A DNA stretch of 64,000 bases, taken from Diphasiastrum complanatum. Lineage: Eukaryota; Streptophyta; Lycopodiopsida; Lycopodiales; Lycopodiaceae. The stretch covers positions 61,457,340 to 61,521,339 of the forward strand of contig CM055101.1 in the NCBI GenBank assembly GCA_029204225.1, given 5' to 3'. Position 1 is the stretch's first letter; every line of letters starts with the position of its first letter. Shown in pieces: positions 10,201 to 21,079 of this stretch. Under the pieces are notes generated by a model. That model searched no databases. It was not told the DNA's origin and saw only the letters and a list, made by a program, of their open reading frames with translations. Position numbers and translations under genes: made by a program.

Positions 10201-13200
10201 TCTCTTATCCAAGGATTGGTGTACATAGCAAGTGGATCCAAAAACTTTGAGATCTTTGAGATTGGGCTTCTCTCCAAATAGAGCTTCAAATGGTGTGATT
10301 CCTCCAATGGCTTGGTTTGGCAATCTATTGCACAAATAGTTAGCACAAGTTATTGCTTCACCCCAAAATGGTTTGGATAGAGAAGCATCTAGCCTTAAGG
10401 CCTTAGCACACTCACAAAGAGATCTATTTCTTCTCTCACTCACTCCATTTTGTTGAGGGGTGTATGGACATGACAACTCCCTCTTTATGCCATTAGAAAT
10501 ACAAAAGTCAATCAACTTATTGGAGATATATTCACCTCCATTATCACTCCTTAATACCTTAATCTTGGTACTAAGTTGATTTTCTACCAAAGTCTTGAAC
10601 TTTACAAAAGAATCAAACACCATTGATTTGCTAGACAAGAGGTACATCCAACAAAATCTAGAATAGTCATCAATGAAGATTACATAGTACTTGGCACCAC
10701 CATTAGACTCATGTGAAAAACTATGAACATCCGAATGGATGAGTTCAAGAGGAGAGTTTGATCTTGATGTAGATCTTGAGAAGGGTAGCTTGTGAGCCTT
10801 TGAGAGGCTGCATGCTTCACATCTCTTCCCACACTTTGACAAATGCTTGGGGAGTCCAACTGCAAGCTCCTTTGTAGTCATAGATTCCATGGCTTTGTAG
10901 TTGGGGTGGCCCAACCTTTTGTGCCACAGTTCCACCTTTGATAGCTCCACCTTTGCCAAGTTAACACTCTCCACTGCAATATTAGCATCAAGCTTAAACA
11001 ATCTACCTTGCTTAAAGCCTTTGGCTATACATTCATCATTTCTAAGGATGGAACAAACTCCATGCTTAAATTGTACATCTAGGCCATTATCCATTAACTG
11101 GCCAACACTAAGCAAATTCTTGGTTAACTTAGGAACATAAAGAACATTATCTAGATTCATCCTTTTGGATGATCCCACATACAAGGGAATTGTTCCTATT
11201 CCACTTATCTTACATTCTTGACTACTTGCAGTATAGATTGATCTATGTAAGTCATTGTAAGAAAGTAAGGTGGAGAATATGTCCTTTTGATATGTCATGT
11301 GGGAACTTGCCCCACTATCAATCCACCAAGAATCATTGGTGTTGCTCTTGGATGATGGTGGTTTGTTGGAAACCATCAAGGATGACTCTTCATCCTCCTC
11401 TTCCTCCTGATGTGCAATGTTGCTTTGTTTGCTCTCTTGTGCCTTCTTCTTCTTGAGACATTCTGATGCAAAATGTCCTTTCTTTCCACAGAAAAAACAT
11501 TTGTACTTGGACTTGTCTTTGATCTTGCCCTTTGAGCCATCCTCCTCCTTGGTCTCCTTGAAGTGCTTCTTCTTGCCATTGGTCTTCTTCTTGCTTTTAA
11601 ATGAGAAATTAGCTTTCTCATCACCATCCTGCAGAGAAATAGCATTCATTCTTGCATTGGTATGCAACATCCTACACTCTTCAGCTACTAATACACTGTG
11701 TAGCTTTTCTATAGTAGGCAAAGTGTCTTGGATTGCAAAGCTTTGGACCAAATTTGTAAAGCCACTCCCTAGACCATTTAGGACAATCTGAACAAGCTCA
11801 CTATCTTGAATCTTCTCTCCAATGGAAGCTAACTCCCTATTAAGAGACTTGATTCTTAGCACATAATCTTGTGCATTCTCATCACTCCTCTTCATGCTTT
11901 GTAGAATCTGGTTCCTAAGCATGAGAACCCTCGAAGTGTTACTAGACTCATAGATAGATTTTAAAGATTTCCAAGCCTCTTTAGCACTCTTACATGATGA
12001 TACTTCTCTTAAAAGATCATTGCTTACATTCATCTTAATACAGTGAAGTGCAAGCCTAGACCTCTTCTTGTATCTCACTAATTCCTGTGCACCTAGAGGT
12101 TCATCTTCATCATCTATTAGAAACTCATAAAGATCCTGGAGCACCATTAGTGACTCCATCCTCACTTTCCAAATAGCATAATTGGTAGAATTTAACCTCT
12201 CACTAGCTTCTAGAAGGTAGGCTCCCACTGATCCCATCTTACTAGCAAGATTCTACACACAAGATATAGATTTGTTTGGACCTGAAACTCACAAAGGTTT
12301 CTAACTTGCAGTGTTTCACTCAAATGTTGACTTCTAATCCAACAGATGGATTTGTAATCACAGTTCTATCACTCCCTCACAAGCTGGAATGAAGATAAGA
12401 TGAGATGAAAACTACACTCAAGCAAATCTTGCCAATCTTGGCTATTCTTGGACAAAAACTGACTCTATCTCTCTCATTCACTTTGATGTACTTTCAAGAC
12501 CTGGTTTCCACTTTAAGAAGGTCTGAAATCAGCCTAGATTAATTAGTTCTCATGAAACAAATTCAAAACTAATCAATGGCAAGTGATCTTGGTAGCTTAT
12601 CCTAGGATTTGCACTAAAAATTACATCAAACTGACACCATATGAATTTTCTATGATCCAATGAATATGGGTTATTAAATGCTGGTTCAGAGATGCCCACA
12701 CGTGTGAACAGTACGGATTTTGATCCTGAAAAAGTTTGGGATCAAATCCCCTCACCAAAACCTGGATACCAGCTCGCCCTTCCAATACTAGCTTTTTGCA
12801 CCAAAACCTGCTAAAACTGGATTAGATTCAAACACAGATCAATGGCCTTGTACTTGGCTCTGATACCATGTGAAAAGTACAGTACTAAGGACCATAAATG
12901 GATCTTTGAATGATCCACAAGGTGATTGTATGCTTGTTAAACAATCTATCAGAAACTAGTCATCAGAAAACAAGATCTAGTTTAGCAGCTTGATAGGAAA
13001 CAAGTAGAGACAATCAAAGCATTGATCAAATAGTCTAATCCAACTCCACACGTGTGGAAATAAGGCTGTAGTACGGCCTGTAGACAGTGTTTACAAAGTG
13101 CCAAAGCTGGGTTTCATTGGAAAAATAGAGTAATCACCATACAATGAGAGGAAACTCGAGTTTCTCCTTGAGGCTCCAAAAAGTTTCTATCTTCTCACTA

Positions 13201-16200
13201 TGGAGAATGGAAATACATAGTAAAACACACTTCTTTTGCAAAGTTAGGTGAAAATCCAGCATGTAATAAGGAAGTAGACTCCACTTTCTTGCCCTAATGT
13301 GAAAACCCTAGTCTAGATCCAAGAGTCATGCTTGGTAGGTGCATGGTAGGTACAAATCTCATCATAAATCATGGTCTAGATCCTACAAAGTAGGAATCAC
13401 TACCAAATAGACACAACCACTCCTCTTGACTCGTGGTAACCTACTTTAGGTGTGTATGTACAAGTGGCACTTTGGCCATTCAGGTAACCAACAAACAATA
13501 TTGACAAAATGTACAATATTCTACATGGCTAGATTTGCCAATGTAGGCAATTTTTCACATCTTTGATATCAAGTGTTGGAAATGGCATGCCATCCATGGC
13601 TTTCATTACCAGCTCCCAGACCAATCACCATAGTTCGAAGGAATCTTCACAAGCTAACATCACCACAAGAAAGAGAATAACAAGAAACTGTAGTTGGCAC
13701 ACCTTTCAAGGAGAAAAAAGCTTTATTGCAGAGAATAAAAATTGCATAGACTCTAGGAAACAACAATCCCATACCTCTACGAGGCTCACACATGTATCCC
13801 TTTGTCCTTGCACTCTGAAGTTGACTGGTGCACGCAGATCTGCCACCAACTCACGACACTTGTTGGTACCCTAGCACATAGGCATGGCATGTAGAAGAAA
13901 AGTGCGAGCGAAGGAACTGGAGTTTACCTCTTAAGACTTTGCATGATTATGACTTAACCCTTGTTGCTGAAATGACCACAAATAATACCTAATAATTACG
14001 TGGCATGACTTCTTCTTGGATTGGGCTGGTTACAAAAATACCCCAATGTATAATGGGTTGAGCATATATAGAAATAAAACCCATACATTTAATGCACAAT
14101 TATGACATAAACTCCTTTTCTTTAGTTGGATAATTCCTTTGTGTGTGGGGGAACCTCTTGCTCTCAAAGGCTACATGCAACCCTCCCTTTTTTGCATCAA
14201 CAAGACCCCTACAATGTTGTCACTCGCATTCATATCAAGATTAGATGAGTCTTGAGGTTCAACAATGTAAGTGACATGTTTAGCCACAAGTTGCTTCAAT
14301 ACATTGAAGCCCTACTATCAAACTTTCGTCCATTTTTTTTCATTTTGTTCTTTCAGAACATATTAGTTATAGGCAAACACCATCTTGGATTAATTTTTCA
14401 CGTACTATTTTTGAAATCCAATCAAACCTCAATGACGTAACATCGGTTGGCAAATGCCATGAAAGAATATCGATGACATTCTATGAATTATTCCACCAAT
14501 CAACCATAGATGCACCACGATTCTGAATCGTGATTCAAAACCGTGGCAAGAATCGCGATTCGGAATCGCGTCTCGGGATTTTCCCAAAATCGTGTAAAAT
14601 CGGTTTTTTCTTTTTGAATTTTTTTTAGGCAATATGGGTATTAGATGAAAGCTCTGATTGAGAGCATTATGACTGTGTAGTTTGCCGACAAGCATTTGGA
14701 ATGTGGTGTTCAAATCTCACTAGGCATGCCGTAACGGCTGAAATTGACGCCGTAGGAATCACCGTGGGCATGAAGAAAGGTGGTCTAGAGCCAAACTACG
14801 CTCGATTTGGTTGCCTACAACTCAATGTCAACACTTGCAAAAAATCAAGCCTACACTTACCAAATATCAAAAACTGATCGATTCGCTCTCCAAGAAGCTC
14901 AGATCCCCCTGGCACCGTGCACACCACCTCCGTATCGCCGAGTAGATGCCTGTCGACTATTCACTCGCGAAGATCGGAGGCCTCAAAAAAAATTTGCCTC
15001 TTCCACGGCTGGCAAGATTCTGTCCGCGAGGCGGCGGCCAGAAAATGCATAAATCATTATTTTGAGGAACGATTCTTTGTAATGATTCATTGCAGCGAAT
15101 CGCGATTCACAGAATCGCGAATCGCGAATCACGAATCGCGATTCGCTGGAACTATGCAATCAACACAATATGACCTAGATATTCAATTTCCATGCAATGG
15201 ACTTCACTCTGTTTGTTATTAGTGTACAATATTTATTTCCTCGAAGTTGACAATATAGTTCTAAGGGGTTTCTAGTTGGTCCAAAAGGCATCACAACAAG
15301 TCAATACTGACCAAATCTAAGGTAGTCTTATGAGCATCAACAAACTCTAACTTTATGATATGCACTCTAGGTCTATTTTGTTGAGCACAATAGCACCATG
15401 TAAAGCATCTAGCAGGTCACCAATACCGGACATAGGATATTGATGCTTCATTGTCACCAAAAGATTCGAATCGATTGAAACAAAATCCAAATTGAGAAAT
15501 TAAAAAAAAAGAAACATTTGGGAAAAAAATCATGACATTTGGGACTAGTTTTTGATGAGTTTTCCTTTCTAAGCAAATTTTGATACGAATCGTGAATCAA
15601 TCCGCATTGATTGAAAGAAGTTCACATTGTGATCCTTTGTGACTATGCAATGTTTATACAATATTTTTTGTTGAACCACACTCACGTCAAGATCGATTCT
15701 TCTTTTTGACAGGAATAATGGGCAAAAAGGAGAATCTCTCGCCCCAAAAATTATGGAAATCCTTACCGGGCAAAATGGCCTGTGCCCGCCCCTTCCATAG
15801 TACATTATGGCCACGACTAGGGCCTAACAACTAGCTTTATTAGATTGAACTGCCAAAATTTTCTTGTTCATGCCATCCATCACACTCAATTGTGCCAAAA
15901 AAATTGTACAATTCCCTTGTGCTATTCAACTCTTTTTTTGCACCGTAAAAACTTAAGGGGCTATTTATTCTTAAAAACTTTTCAAAATGACCACCACTAT
16001 TTGACAAGGAAAGTCCATGTTCAATTTATTTCGATCCACTCTTGCTTTTCACCTTCTAGTTTTTTTTTCTCAAAAGAAGGTTTGCGTTTTGCTCACCAAC
16101 AGCCTTCCTGAACCTATTCCTAGCTGTGAACTACTTTCCTTTGCAGAAGCAACTTCTTTACAGCCAACTTCTTGCTGCTTGAGCTATCATTGAGAGTTGC

Positions 16201-19200
16201 TGTGAAACAGGATAAGTGGCGAGACAGTTTGATTTTATCAGTTCAAGTTTCATGTTAATGGGTTTAAGCCGCAGCATGATGCCATGAAGATACTACTTGA
16301 ATAACAAGGAATGCTGAAGACTTTGTCTGGACTCTATGACATGGAATTTGCTTATATCAAATTCTTATGTTCTCTCACTACATGCAGAATTAGGGTGCCT
16401 TTGAAGGGGAAAGATTTAGTCAGTACAGGCAATATTGAAGAAACTCTCAAACAGCAGCTTCAGCTGGGCCCAGATTTGTGCGATAAAGCTGTAAGGCAAA
16501 ACTGTCATGGGTGCAAGAAGTTATTAAGTTCATTTGGAGGCAATTGTTCCTTTATCACATTCCTACTGTAGTCACTAACAAGTTACATGTTTGGTTGACA
16601 GAAGCTTCTGAACACAGAAAGTACGTCTACCACTATATTTGATGAAGTTTCTAAAACACATGAAGCTCTTAGGTGAGTTTCTTACTTATCCTTTGCAACT
16701 TTCATCATATTTCGTACAGTAACGAATCAAACTATGTGTCAACTTTGTTAATCCTCACATCCTTTTCAGGAACCTTGATAAGACCATTGCATCACTTGAG
16801 ATGGGCATAACAGCTAGTAGGGCTGCACAAGCAGCAAATGCCAATGTATCACCTGCTTTTGAAATACCCAATCTCAAGGCTACAAAGAAGAGAGAAAAAG
16901 CTCATATTGTTGTAGGAATCAATACAGCATTTAGCAGTAGAAAGAGGAGGGATTCTGTTCGTGAAACATGGATGCCAAGAGGTACATGCTTGTTTAGTTG
17001 TCGCATTAACACTGTCTTTGAGGATATTAGTGCCTGAGTAGAGATTTGTATTATATGACCTATTTCAATTATTGTACTCCTGCAGGTGAAAAGCTGAAAG
17101 AGTTAGAGCGGGAAAGGGGCATTGTCATACGCTTTGTGATTGGCCATAGGTGAGATACAAATGTAAATTTTTTTAATGCTGATGTCTCGAAAATATCTGT
17201 GTGCCTGTAAAAGTTGTTATGGTTCTGAATGGAATTGACTCAGAAAGTCTTTGGCTTTTGATCTCTTCAATACCATGATAAACTGTGGAGAAGAGCCCAC
17301 TAATGTGTTTGAAGTCCACAGTGCTACTCCAGGTGGCATTTTGGATCATGCCATTGAAGCTGAGAATGCACAGCATGGAGACTTTCTAAGACTGGTAAGA
17401 GCAAGCTTTTTGATTTGCATTCCCTTCTGCAACTCTTCAAAAAATGGAATCCAATTGACTTTAATAGTAGTGATGTGCTACATAGCACCCTTGTTTCATC
17501 CAAGAGACCTATCAAAGTCATTTTTGTCGTGATGGAATTTAGATTCTAAGGTCTGCTTTTTATTGACTGCTACTTTAGTTTCTTTTCTAATTTGTTACCC
17601 GCAATTTTAATAGCCTCTCATGCAAGAATTCCATCTTGATGAGAGATTGCTCATTTTGCATAGTACTTTTTAATCGGCAGGAACACGTTGAAGGCTACCT
17701 TGAACTTTCTGAGAAAACAAAAGTTTATTTTGCTACAGCCATAGCCATGTGGGATGCAGACTTTTATGTGAAAGTTGATGATGATGTGCATGTAAATTTG
17801 GGTAAGTTTTCCAGCTGGAGCACCAGATGAATGCTGAATACTTAGGATAAGCTAATACTCATTATGAAGTTTGGTAATGGTTATATATTTGAAGTTTTGT
17901 ATAAGAAAGAAAGAAAGTATGCAAAAGATCCTTGGAATTTTTTAAATTTTTTTGATGAGAATCTTCGTATACAGGAATGCTGACTGCAACTTTATCCAGG
18001 CATCACTCAAAGCCACGTGTCTACGTAGGCTGCATGAAATCGGGTCCAGTCCTTGCTCAAAAGTAAGCTGGTCCCATATCCTCTTTTCATTTGTTAGACT
18101 CATGGTGAATACTTGACTGTTTCGTCTCAAGTTCATATGCCATTAGAGTTTCCAACTCGCTATTATCAAGTAGCAATTTCTCTATATTTCAGCATCCATA
18201 TTTTTCTCAGGTGTCTGGACTTGTAAATGCTGCTATATTCTTTCCTGAAAACTTCTGCTGTACTTGAGTTCATTCTTTCCAGTAATGTAGTCAAGGCTTC
18301 TTGCTCTTACAGGGATCTAAGGGTCGTTGTTTTGCTAGTTAGATATGTTTGATACTCTTCAAGTAAATCTTGAGTTTCAACTGTATTGTGGTTGAGACAA
18401 AATTGGGATGAGATTGAAGATTTAGATAATATCTGATATTCCTTGTTAGATAGATATATATCTCAGAGCGCTATCGGCCTTGAAGAATGCATCACATGTT
18501 CTATGAAATGTCATCTCATTAAACAATCGATAAAAGTATTTGTAAATCCTTACCATGCATCGCAAATTGGATCAACTACTTTTGTAATGCAAAATCTGTT
18601 ATTGTTTACAGGCATGAGTTATAATTGACATCCTCTTTCAGACATTGTTTGCAAGTACAGAAGTAGCGGAACAAGTAAATTGCTTTCTTGAGATCTGAGA
18701 GAGCTACACATTTAACCTTAATTCCCTGATGAATGATATGTAATGATACAGAGGAGTGAAATATCATGAACCGGAGTACTGGAAATTTGGTGAAGAAGGC
18801 AATAAATATTTTCGGCATGCGGCAGGCCAAATTTATGCTATCTCTAGAGATTTGGCTACTTATATCTCCATTAACCAGTAAGCACAAATTGAATACATCA
18901 CAGAGAACAGTCTTTTGTGACGTGCCTAGTGCTAATGTTTTTTCATGGCATTTTGGATGCCACCTGAAGAGATTGTGTTCCACAGGCCAATATTGCATAA
19001 ATTTGCAAATGAGGATGTGTCTCTTGGAGCTTGGTTTATTGGTTTGGATGTCGAACACATCGATGACAGAAGCATGTGCTGTGGAACACCTCCTGGTATT
19101 ATTTGTATTCTGGCTTCTTTGTAGATATCTGATGGTTTTGTTGAGAATCCTGAAAGTTCTGCAGAAAAGTTGAACTGCTCTTATTGGTGATGTCATGAAC

Positions 19201-19379
19201 ATCTCATCTTTTGAACTTTGTCATTTACAGATTGTGAATGGAAGGCGCAGGCTGGAAATGTTTGTGTAGCATCTTTTGACTGGACTTGCAGCGGTGTATG
19301 TAAATCTGTTGAGAGAATGAAAGATGTTCATCACCGTTGTGGTGAAGGCGAAGGTGCAGTGTGGAGTGCAATATTCTGA
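7225..19379 (+). CDS. B3GALT: beta-1,3-galactosyltransferase (GT31, DUF4094 + Galactosyl_T), 11 exons
   Basis: Exons: 7225-7316, 16388-16490, 16602-16672, 16770-16981, 17086-17149, 17322-17394, 17681-17801, 17975-18062, 18752-18877, 18986-19095, 19231-19379. All introns are GT-AG, the phases agree, and the total is 1209 nt (402 residues plus stop), the usual size for plant B3GALT proteins. Residues 1-31 give a short basic N-terminus and one hydrophobic anchor ([16 protein letters not shown]), a type II Golgi topology. Residues about 32-110 are the DUF4094 stem. The GT31 domain follows, with [24 protein letters not shown], the metal-binding DDD at 238-240 in [27 protein letters not shown] at 325-341, CCGTPPDCEWK, and a cysteine-rich end closing WSAIF. 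The family transfers galactose from UDP-galactose in beta-1,3 linkage, mainly onto arabinogalactan-type or N-glycans. The paralogue number and exact acceptor cannot be told. Intron 1 (9,071 bp) contains a copia insertion on the other strand, whereas introns 2-10 are 97-689 bp. Confidence 0.93.
7573..8262 (-). repeat. 3' LTR of the intronic copia element
   Basis: 690 bp, TG...CA ends with 8-bp inverted termini TGTGAAAA/TTTTCACA. It contains the 10-bp palindrome CACACGTGTG at 7751-7760. The last codons and stop of the polyprotein lie in its first 39 bases (element orientation). Confidence 0.96.
8224..12237 (-). CDS. intact copia Gag-Pol polyprotein, 1337 aa
   Basis: One uninterrupted frame carries every copia function. 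Gag (UBN2) occupies residues about 1-200. A CCHC zinc knuckle [14 protein letters not shown] lies at 247-260. The aspartic protease motif is DSGAS with the catalytic Asp at 307. GAG_pre-integrase has the HHCC set H439/H444 and C473/C476. The integrase core has D503, D565 and E601 (exactly 35 residues between the last two). The reverse transcriptase has KARLVAKGF near 868-876 and YVDD at 1000-1003. RNase H has SDSDFAG near 1163-1169, TESEYKA near 1204-1210 and D1241. The C-terminal FTKPLPKD motif of plant copia elements is present. No catalytic residue is visibly lost, so the protein may be active. Gag and Pol share one frame, as in plant copia elements generally. The stop lies inside the 3' LTR, and the PPT is read as codons for ARFEEE. 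Start at 12237: first ATG of the open frame, homologous to the starts of two other copies here. Confidence 0.96.
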   Translation of the reverse strand: MGSVGAYLLEASERLNSTNYAIWKVRMESLMVLQDLYEFLIDDEDEPLGAQELVRYKKRSRLALHCIKMNVSNDLLREVSSCKSAKEAWKSLKSIYESSNTSRVLMLRNQILQSMKRSDENAQDYVLRIKSLNRELASIGEKIQDSELVQIVLNGLGSGFTNLVQSFAIQDTLPTIEKLHSVLVAEECRMLHTNARMNAISLQDGDEKANFSFKSKKKTNGKKKHFKETKEEDGSKGKIKDKSKYKCFFCGKKGHFASECLKKKKAQESKQSNIAHQEEEEDEESSLMVSNKPPSSKSNTNDSWWIDSGASSHMTYQKDIFSTLLSYNDLHRSIYTASSQECKISGIGTIPLYVGSSKRMNLDNVLYVPKLTKNLLSVGQLMDNGLDVQFKHGVCSILRNDECIAKGFKQGRLFKLDANIAVESVNLAKVELSKVELWHKRLGHPNYKAMESMTTKELAVGLPKHLSKCGKRCEACSLSKAHKLPFSRSTSRSNSPLELIHSDVHSFSHESNGGAKYYVIFIDDYSRFCWMYLLSSKSMVFDSFVKFKTLVENQLSTKIKVLRSDNGGEYISNKLIDFCISNGIKRELSCPYTPQQNGVSERRNRSLCECAKALRLDASLSKPFWGEAITCANYLCNRLPNQAIGGITPFEALFGEKPNLKDLKVFGSTCYVHQSLDKRRKDDATSIKGIFVGYGENSKGYRVFNPITSKVIVSRDVIFDEGHACDLDDNATNHLDAKDHARMEEELPSEEELEDPSQDARTPRTPRRSTRARCEPLRLTYDGQGDQREGSSSFTSYTFLTSMLDEPTCYEDACKSKSWMDAMQVEYDALIENHTWDLVNLPQGKKPLDCKWVFRLKYNQDGSISKHKARLVAKGFLQTKGIDYDETLAPVAKLVTIRLIISLATTFNWELFQLDFTNAFLNGYLEEEIYMRQPEGFIKAKHEGKVCFLKKSLYGLKQAPRAWYSRLNSFLISINFVMSAYNPSLYISFHDGMIIILVLYVDDIILSGNDLDGIRDVKIALAKEFKMVDLGLLSFILGIEVIRGCDFSFICQSKYATSILDRFGMKNCKGIETPMEQHVKASIGCDEASFEDITLYRRLIGSLIYLTITRPDLSYSVGKLSQFMQSPLVSHWKMAKRVLRYISFTKNFGILYRGTNLGLRAYSDSDFAGDKVDRRSTSAFATFLCDGVVSWLSKKQDTISLSSTESEYKALTSTCKEVLWLKRLLVELHVMEEEIPIIYCDNQSAQSLATNPTFHARSKHIEIAHHFVREKVQAKEIKLQHVPSSSCFADLFTKPLPKDSFVKLRSSIGVIDKSIVISKARFEEECEKLPTLANLAM
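8263..8271 (-). other. polypurine tract of the intronic copia element
   Basis: GAGGAGGAG on the minus strand directly abuts the 3' LTR start TGTGAAAA. It would prime plus-strand DNA synthesis. It overlaps the coding sequence. Confidence 0.9.
12856..12868 (-). other. primer binding site (initiator tRNA-Met)
   Basis: Minus strand TGGTATCAGAGCC directly follows the 5' LTR end ...TTTTCACA. It is the usual plant copia primer site complementary to the 3' end of initiator tRNA-Met. Confidence 0.95.
12869..13559 (-). repeat. 5' LTR of the intronic copia element
   Basis: 691 bp, near-identical to 7573-8262. Differences include one extra A in the CCAAAAAG run near 13177 and single substitutions near 13067, 13119, 13233 and 13349. 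CACACGTGTG occurs at 13047-13056. Confidence 0.96.
13565..14514. other. rest of intron 1, no recognisable element
   Basis: Continuation of host intron 1 after the copia insertion. The short frames here have no recognisable product and I see no repeat pair. Confidence 0.5.
14515..15152. mobile_element. non-autonomous element or array with AATCGCGATTC palindromes
   Basis: The palindrome family AATCGCGATTC/GAATCGCGATTCG recurs at the two ends: near 14519-14575 and, densely and in tandem, at 15096-15150. The DNA between them is GC-richer, reaching about 14890-15045 with CGCCGAGTAG, CGCGAAGATC and GCGAGGCGGCGG. Clustered subterminal palindromes at both ends fit a small non-autonomous DNA transposon (hAT- or CACTA-like). 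I find no transposase and no clear target duplication. A further copy of the motif (GAATCGTGAATC) occurs near 15588. Confidence 0.5.
15153..16387. other. 3' part of intron 1
   Basis: AT-rich intron sequence ending at the acceptor CATGCAG|AATTAGG (16381-16390). No further gene or repeat recognised. Confidence 0.55.
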
Positions 19380-19800
19380 GATTTTTTATAGCAATCAATC
19401 AAGAGGAACAAATTTAGTTAACCTCGCAGCATATACCTATTTACCTATAGATGCTGAGTCAGAGCTCAGAATCTTTGCTCAGAGTTTGAGATTTCTCGAG
19501 CCAGAGAATATAGATTTTGTAGCCCAAGCTAAAGGATTCCGGGAGCTTTGAAACACAAATCTATTCATGTTTTCCCTGTCAGGGAGTTTTGGCAGTTATT
19601 TTGATGATTGTCCTCCCAGGGTTTCTATATACAAAGCATATATTGAGTCTTTATTTAGTTTGCCGGTTAGACAGCATGATTGAAAATTATGGCATTTGCA
19701 TGGTGTATGTACCTTACAAGAGATAACGATTTTCTGCAATTATGCACTGCATCTCCAGACAGAAGTTTTATGGCAGGAACCTAGCATTAAATATAATTTC
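19380..19800 (+). other. 3' untranslated region of the galactosyltransferase gene (approximate)
   Basis: Sequence after the TGA at 19377-19379. It is T-rich with no other coherent coding frame. A weak AATATAA-type signal lies near 19790. The end is an estimate. Confidence 0.4.
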
Positions 19801-20935
19801 AAACCCTTGCACAGCTGTACGTGGTTGTAATCCACCATTGTGCCCTCTTGGTGGTTTGGCTTCCAACCAACCTGGGCACACAAAATTTAGAGAAACCTAC
19901 CTATGCATAATTCTAACGTGGCTGCTGATTTTGGCTATTGGAGACCAAATATTTCTAGCAAATCACATCATATAAACGTATCGTTGCATGTCCTGGTGCT
20001 ACATTTGAAGTGTTCCTAAACCTTACAATTAATCACAGATTTAGCATCACATTGAGCACAAGACCATAAACGATGAGGCAAACAGTATTCTCCAACTAAC
20101 AATACTAAAAGAATAAGATATTGTCAATGGCTGATTCCCCCACAAAGGAGACCAATTAGTCTTCGAGAAAAAACTAAAAAAGAAACACATTTATTTTATG
20201 CTACTAAATGCATGTCTGAACGTGCTATTAATACTCTACAGTCTCCACTGTAATTAGGGTTAACTTGTTAATTTGGAAAATAAATTCTAAAGAAGAGCCT
20301 TGGTCTTGCCAAGTGAAATAGATGATGTGCCCATCCCTCAAACCATCATATGTCCATAACACTCCCCTACTAAAAAACATTGACATCTATGCCAATTTTG
20401 TATATATATCTGCAAAAATGCATAATGTAAGAAGATGATACATGTACATAGATGATATTGATTCATTCATAGACGGACACTGTAGATGCTTTCATGTATC
20501 GATTTTTGTTTTCAGATTGAGAGTTAGATTAAGCTCATAGCATGATTACAGAACTAAAATAGATTTTGGACACGCGATTTCGTCTGTAATTGTCTTGTAC
20601 TCTAGCATCTAATGGCTTGTATTTCATGCTCTTTATGAAACAAATTATCATTTCATTGCGTTCAGATTAGTGTCAGTATGCATGCGATGCTTTCTTAATC
20701 GTTTTGTCTGATTTCTCTTACTGTTTTGTCTGAATCGTTTGTCTTATTTCTGCATGATCAGTCACAAGACTTTGTGTTTGCCTACGTAATCGATACCATT
20801 GATCCTAATGATTTCGAAGTTAGAATCAAGTAGGATCATTCGAGTCTTTCAACTCGTCACTCTGATATGATTTTATCAGCGTAGTGCATGCACCGAAAAA
20901 TTATCCACTCCATCATCCTTGAGCAATTTCTAGCA
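19801..20935. other. intergenic, possibly ending in an LTR relic
   Basis: No gene recognised. The last few hundred bases, rich in TTTTGTCTGA-like phrases, look like an LTR because a primer-site-like motif follows directly at 20936. The upstream LTR boundary could not be set. Confidence 0.35.
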
Positions 20936-20949
20936 TGGTATTAGAGCTG
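20936..20949 (+). other. degenerate copia primer-binding site
   Basis: TGGTATTAGAGCTG follows CTAGCA and resembles TGGTATCAGAGC with one change in twelve bases. A second half-match TTATCAGAGCC follows at 20952-20962. It suggests a 5' LTR to the left and a lost internal region to the right. Confidence 0.4.
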
Positions 20950-21079
20950 TGTTATCAGAGCCAAATATGGCATTAGAGATATCTTTAAACTTCCCATAGG
21001 ACTTGATCCTATCAGCCAATAGGATGATTGATTTCTTGTTTTTTAAATAGCATTTGATTTTCTTTGTTAAGTCATTGAT

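Larger units (their letters stand above)
7573..13559 (-). mobile_element. nearly intact Ty1/copia retrotransposon in intron 1
   Basis: Complete element of 5,987 bp read on the minus strand: 5' LTR 12869-13559, PBS 12856-12868, untranslated leader of about 620 bp, polyprotein 12237-8224, PPT 8263-8271, 3' LTR 7573-8262. Both LTRs start TGTGAAAA and end TTTTCACA. They differ by four substitutions and one single-base indel over 690 bp, so the insertion is young. The flanks are TCTTT at 7568-7572 and TCTTT at 13560-13564, a perfect 5-bp target duplication. Domain order gag-protease-integrase-RT-RNase H is diagnostic of copia. It sits antisense to the host gene, so its own transcript would run against the galactosyltransferase pre-mRNA. 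Confidence 0.97.

Noticed and set aside
9877-11791. Plus-strand frames across the copia polyprotein
   Set aside because: They are antisense shadows of the 1337-codon frame and lack any domain.
17244-17321. Taking 17244 as the main start of exon 6
   Set aside because: It would split the conserved GHSATPGG motif by 26 residues. The acceptor at 17321 restores the motif. The alternative is kept as a finding.
18606-19202. 198-codon minus-strand frame
   Set aside because: It is antisense to exons 9 and 10 of the galactosyltransferase gene, whose splice phases and conserved motifs are clear.
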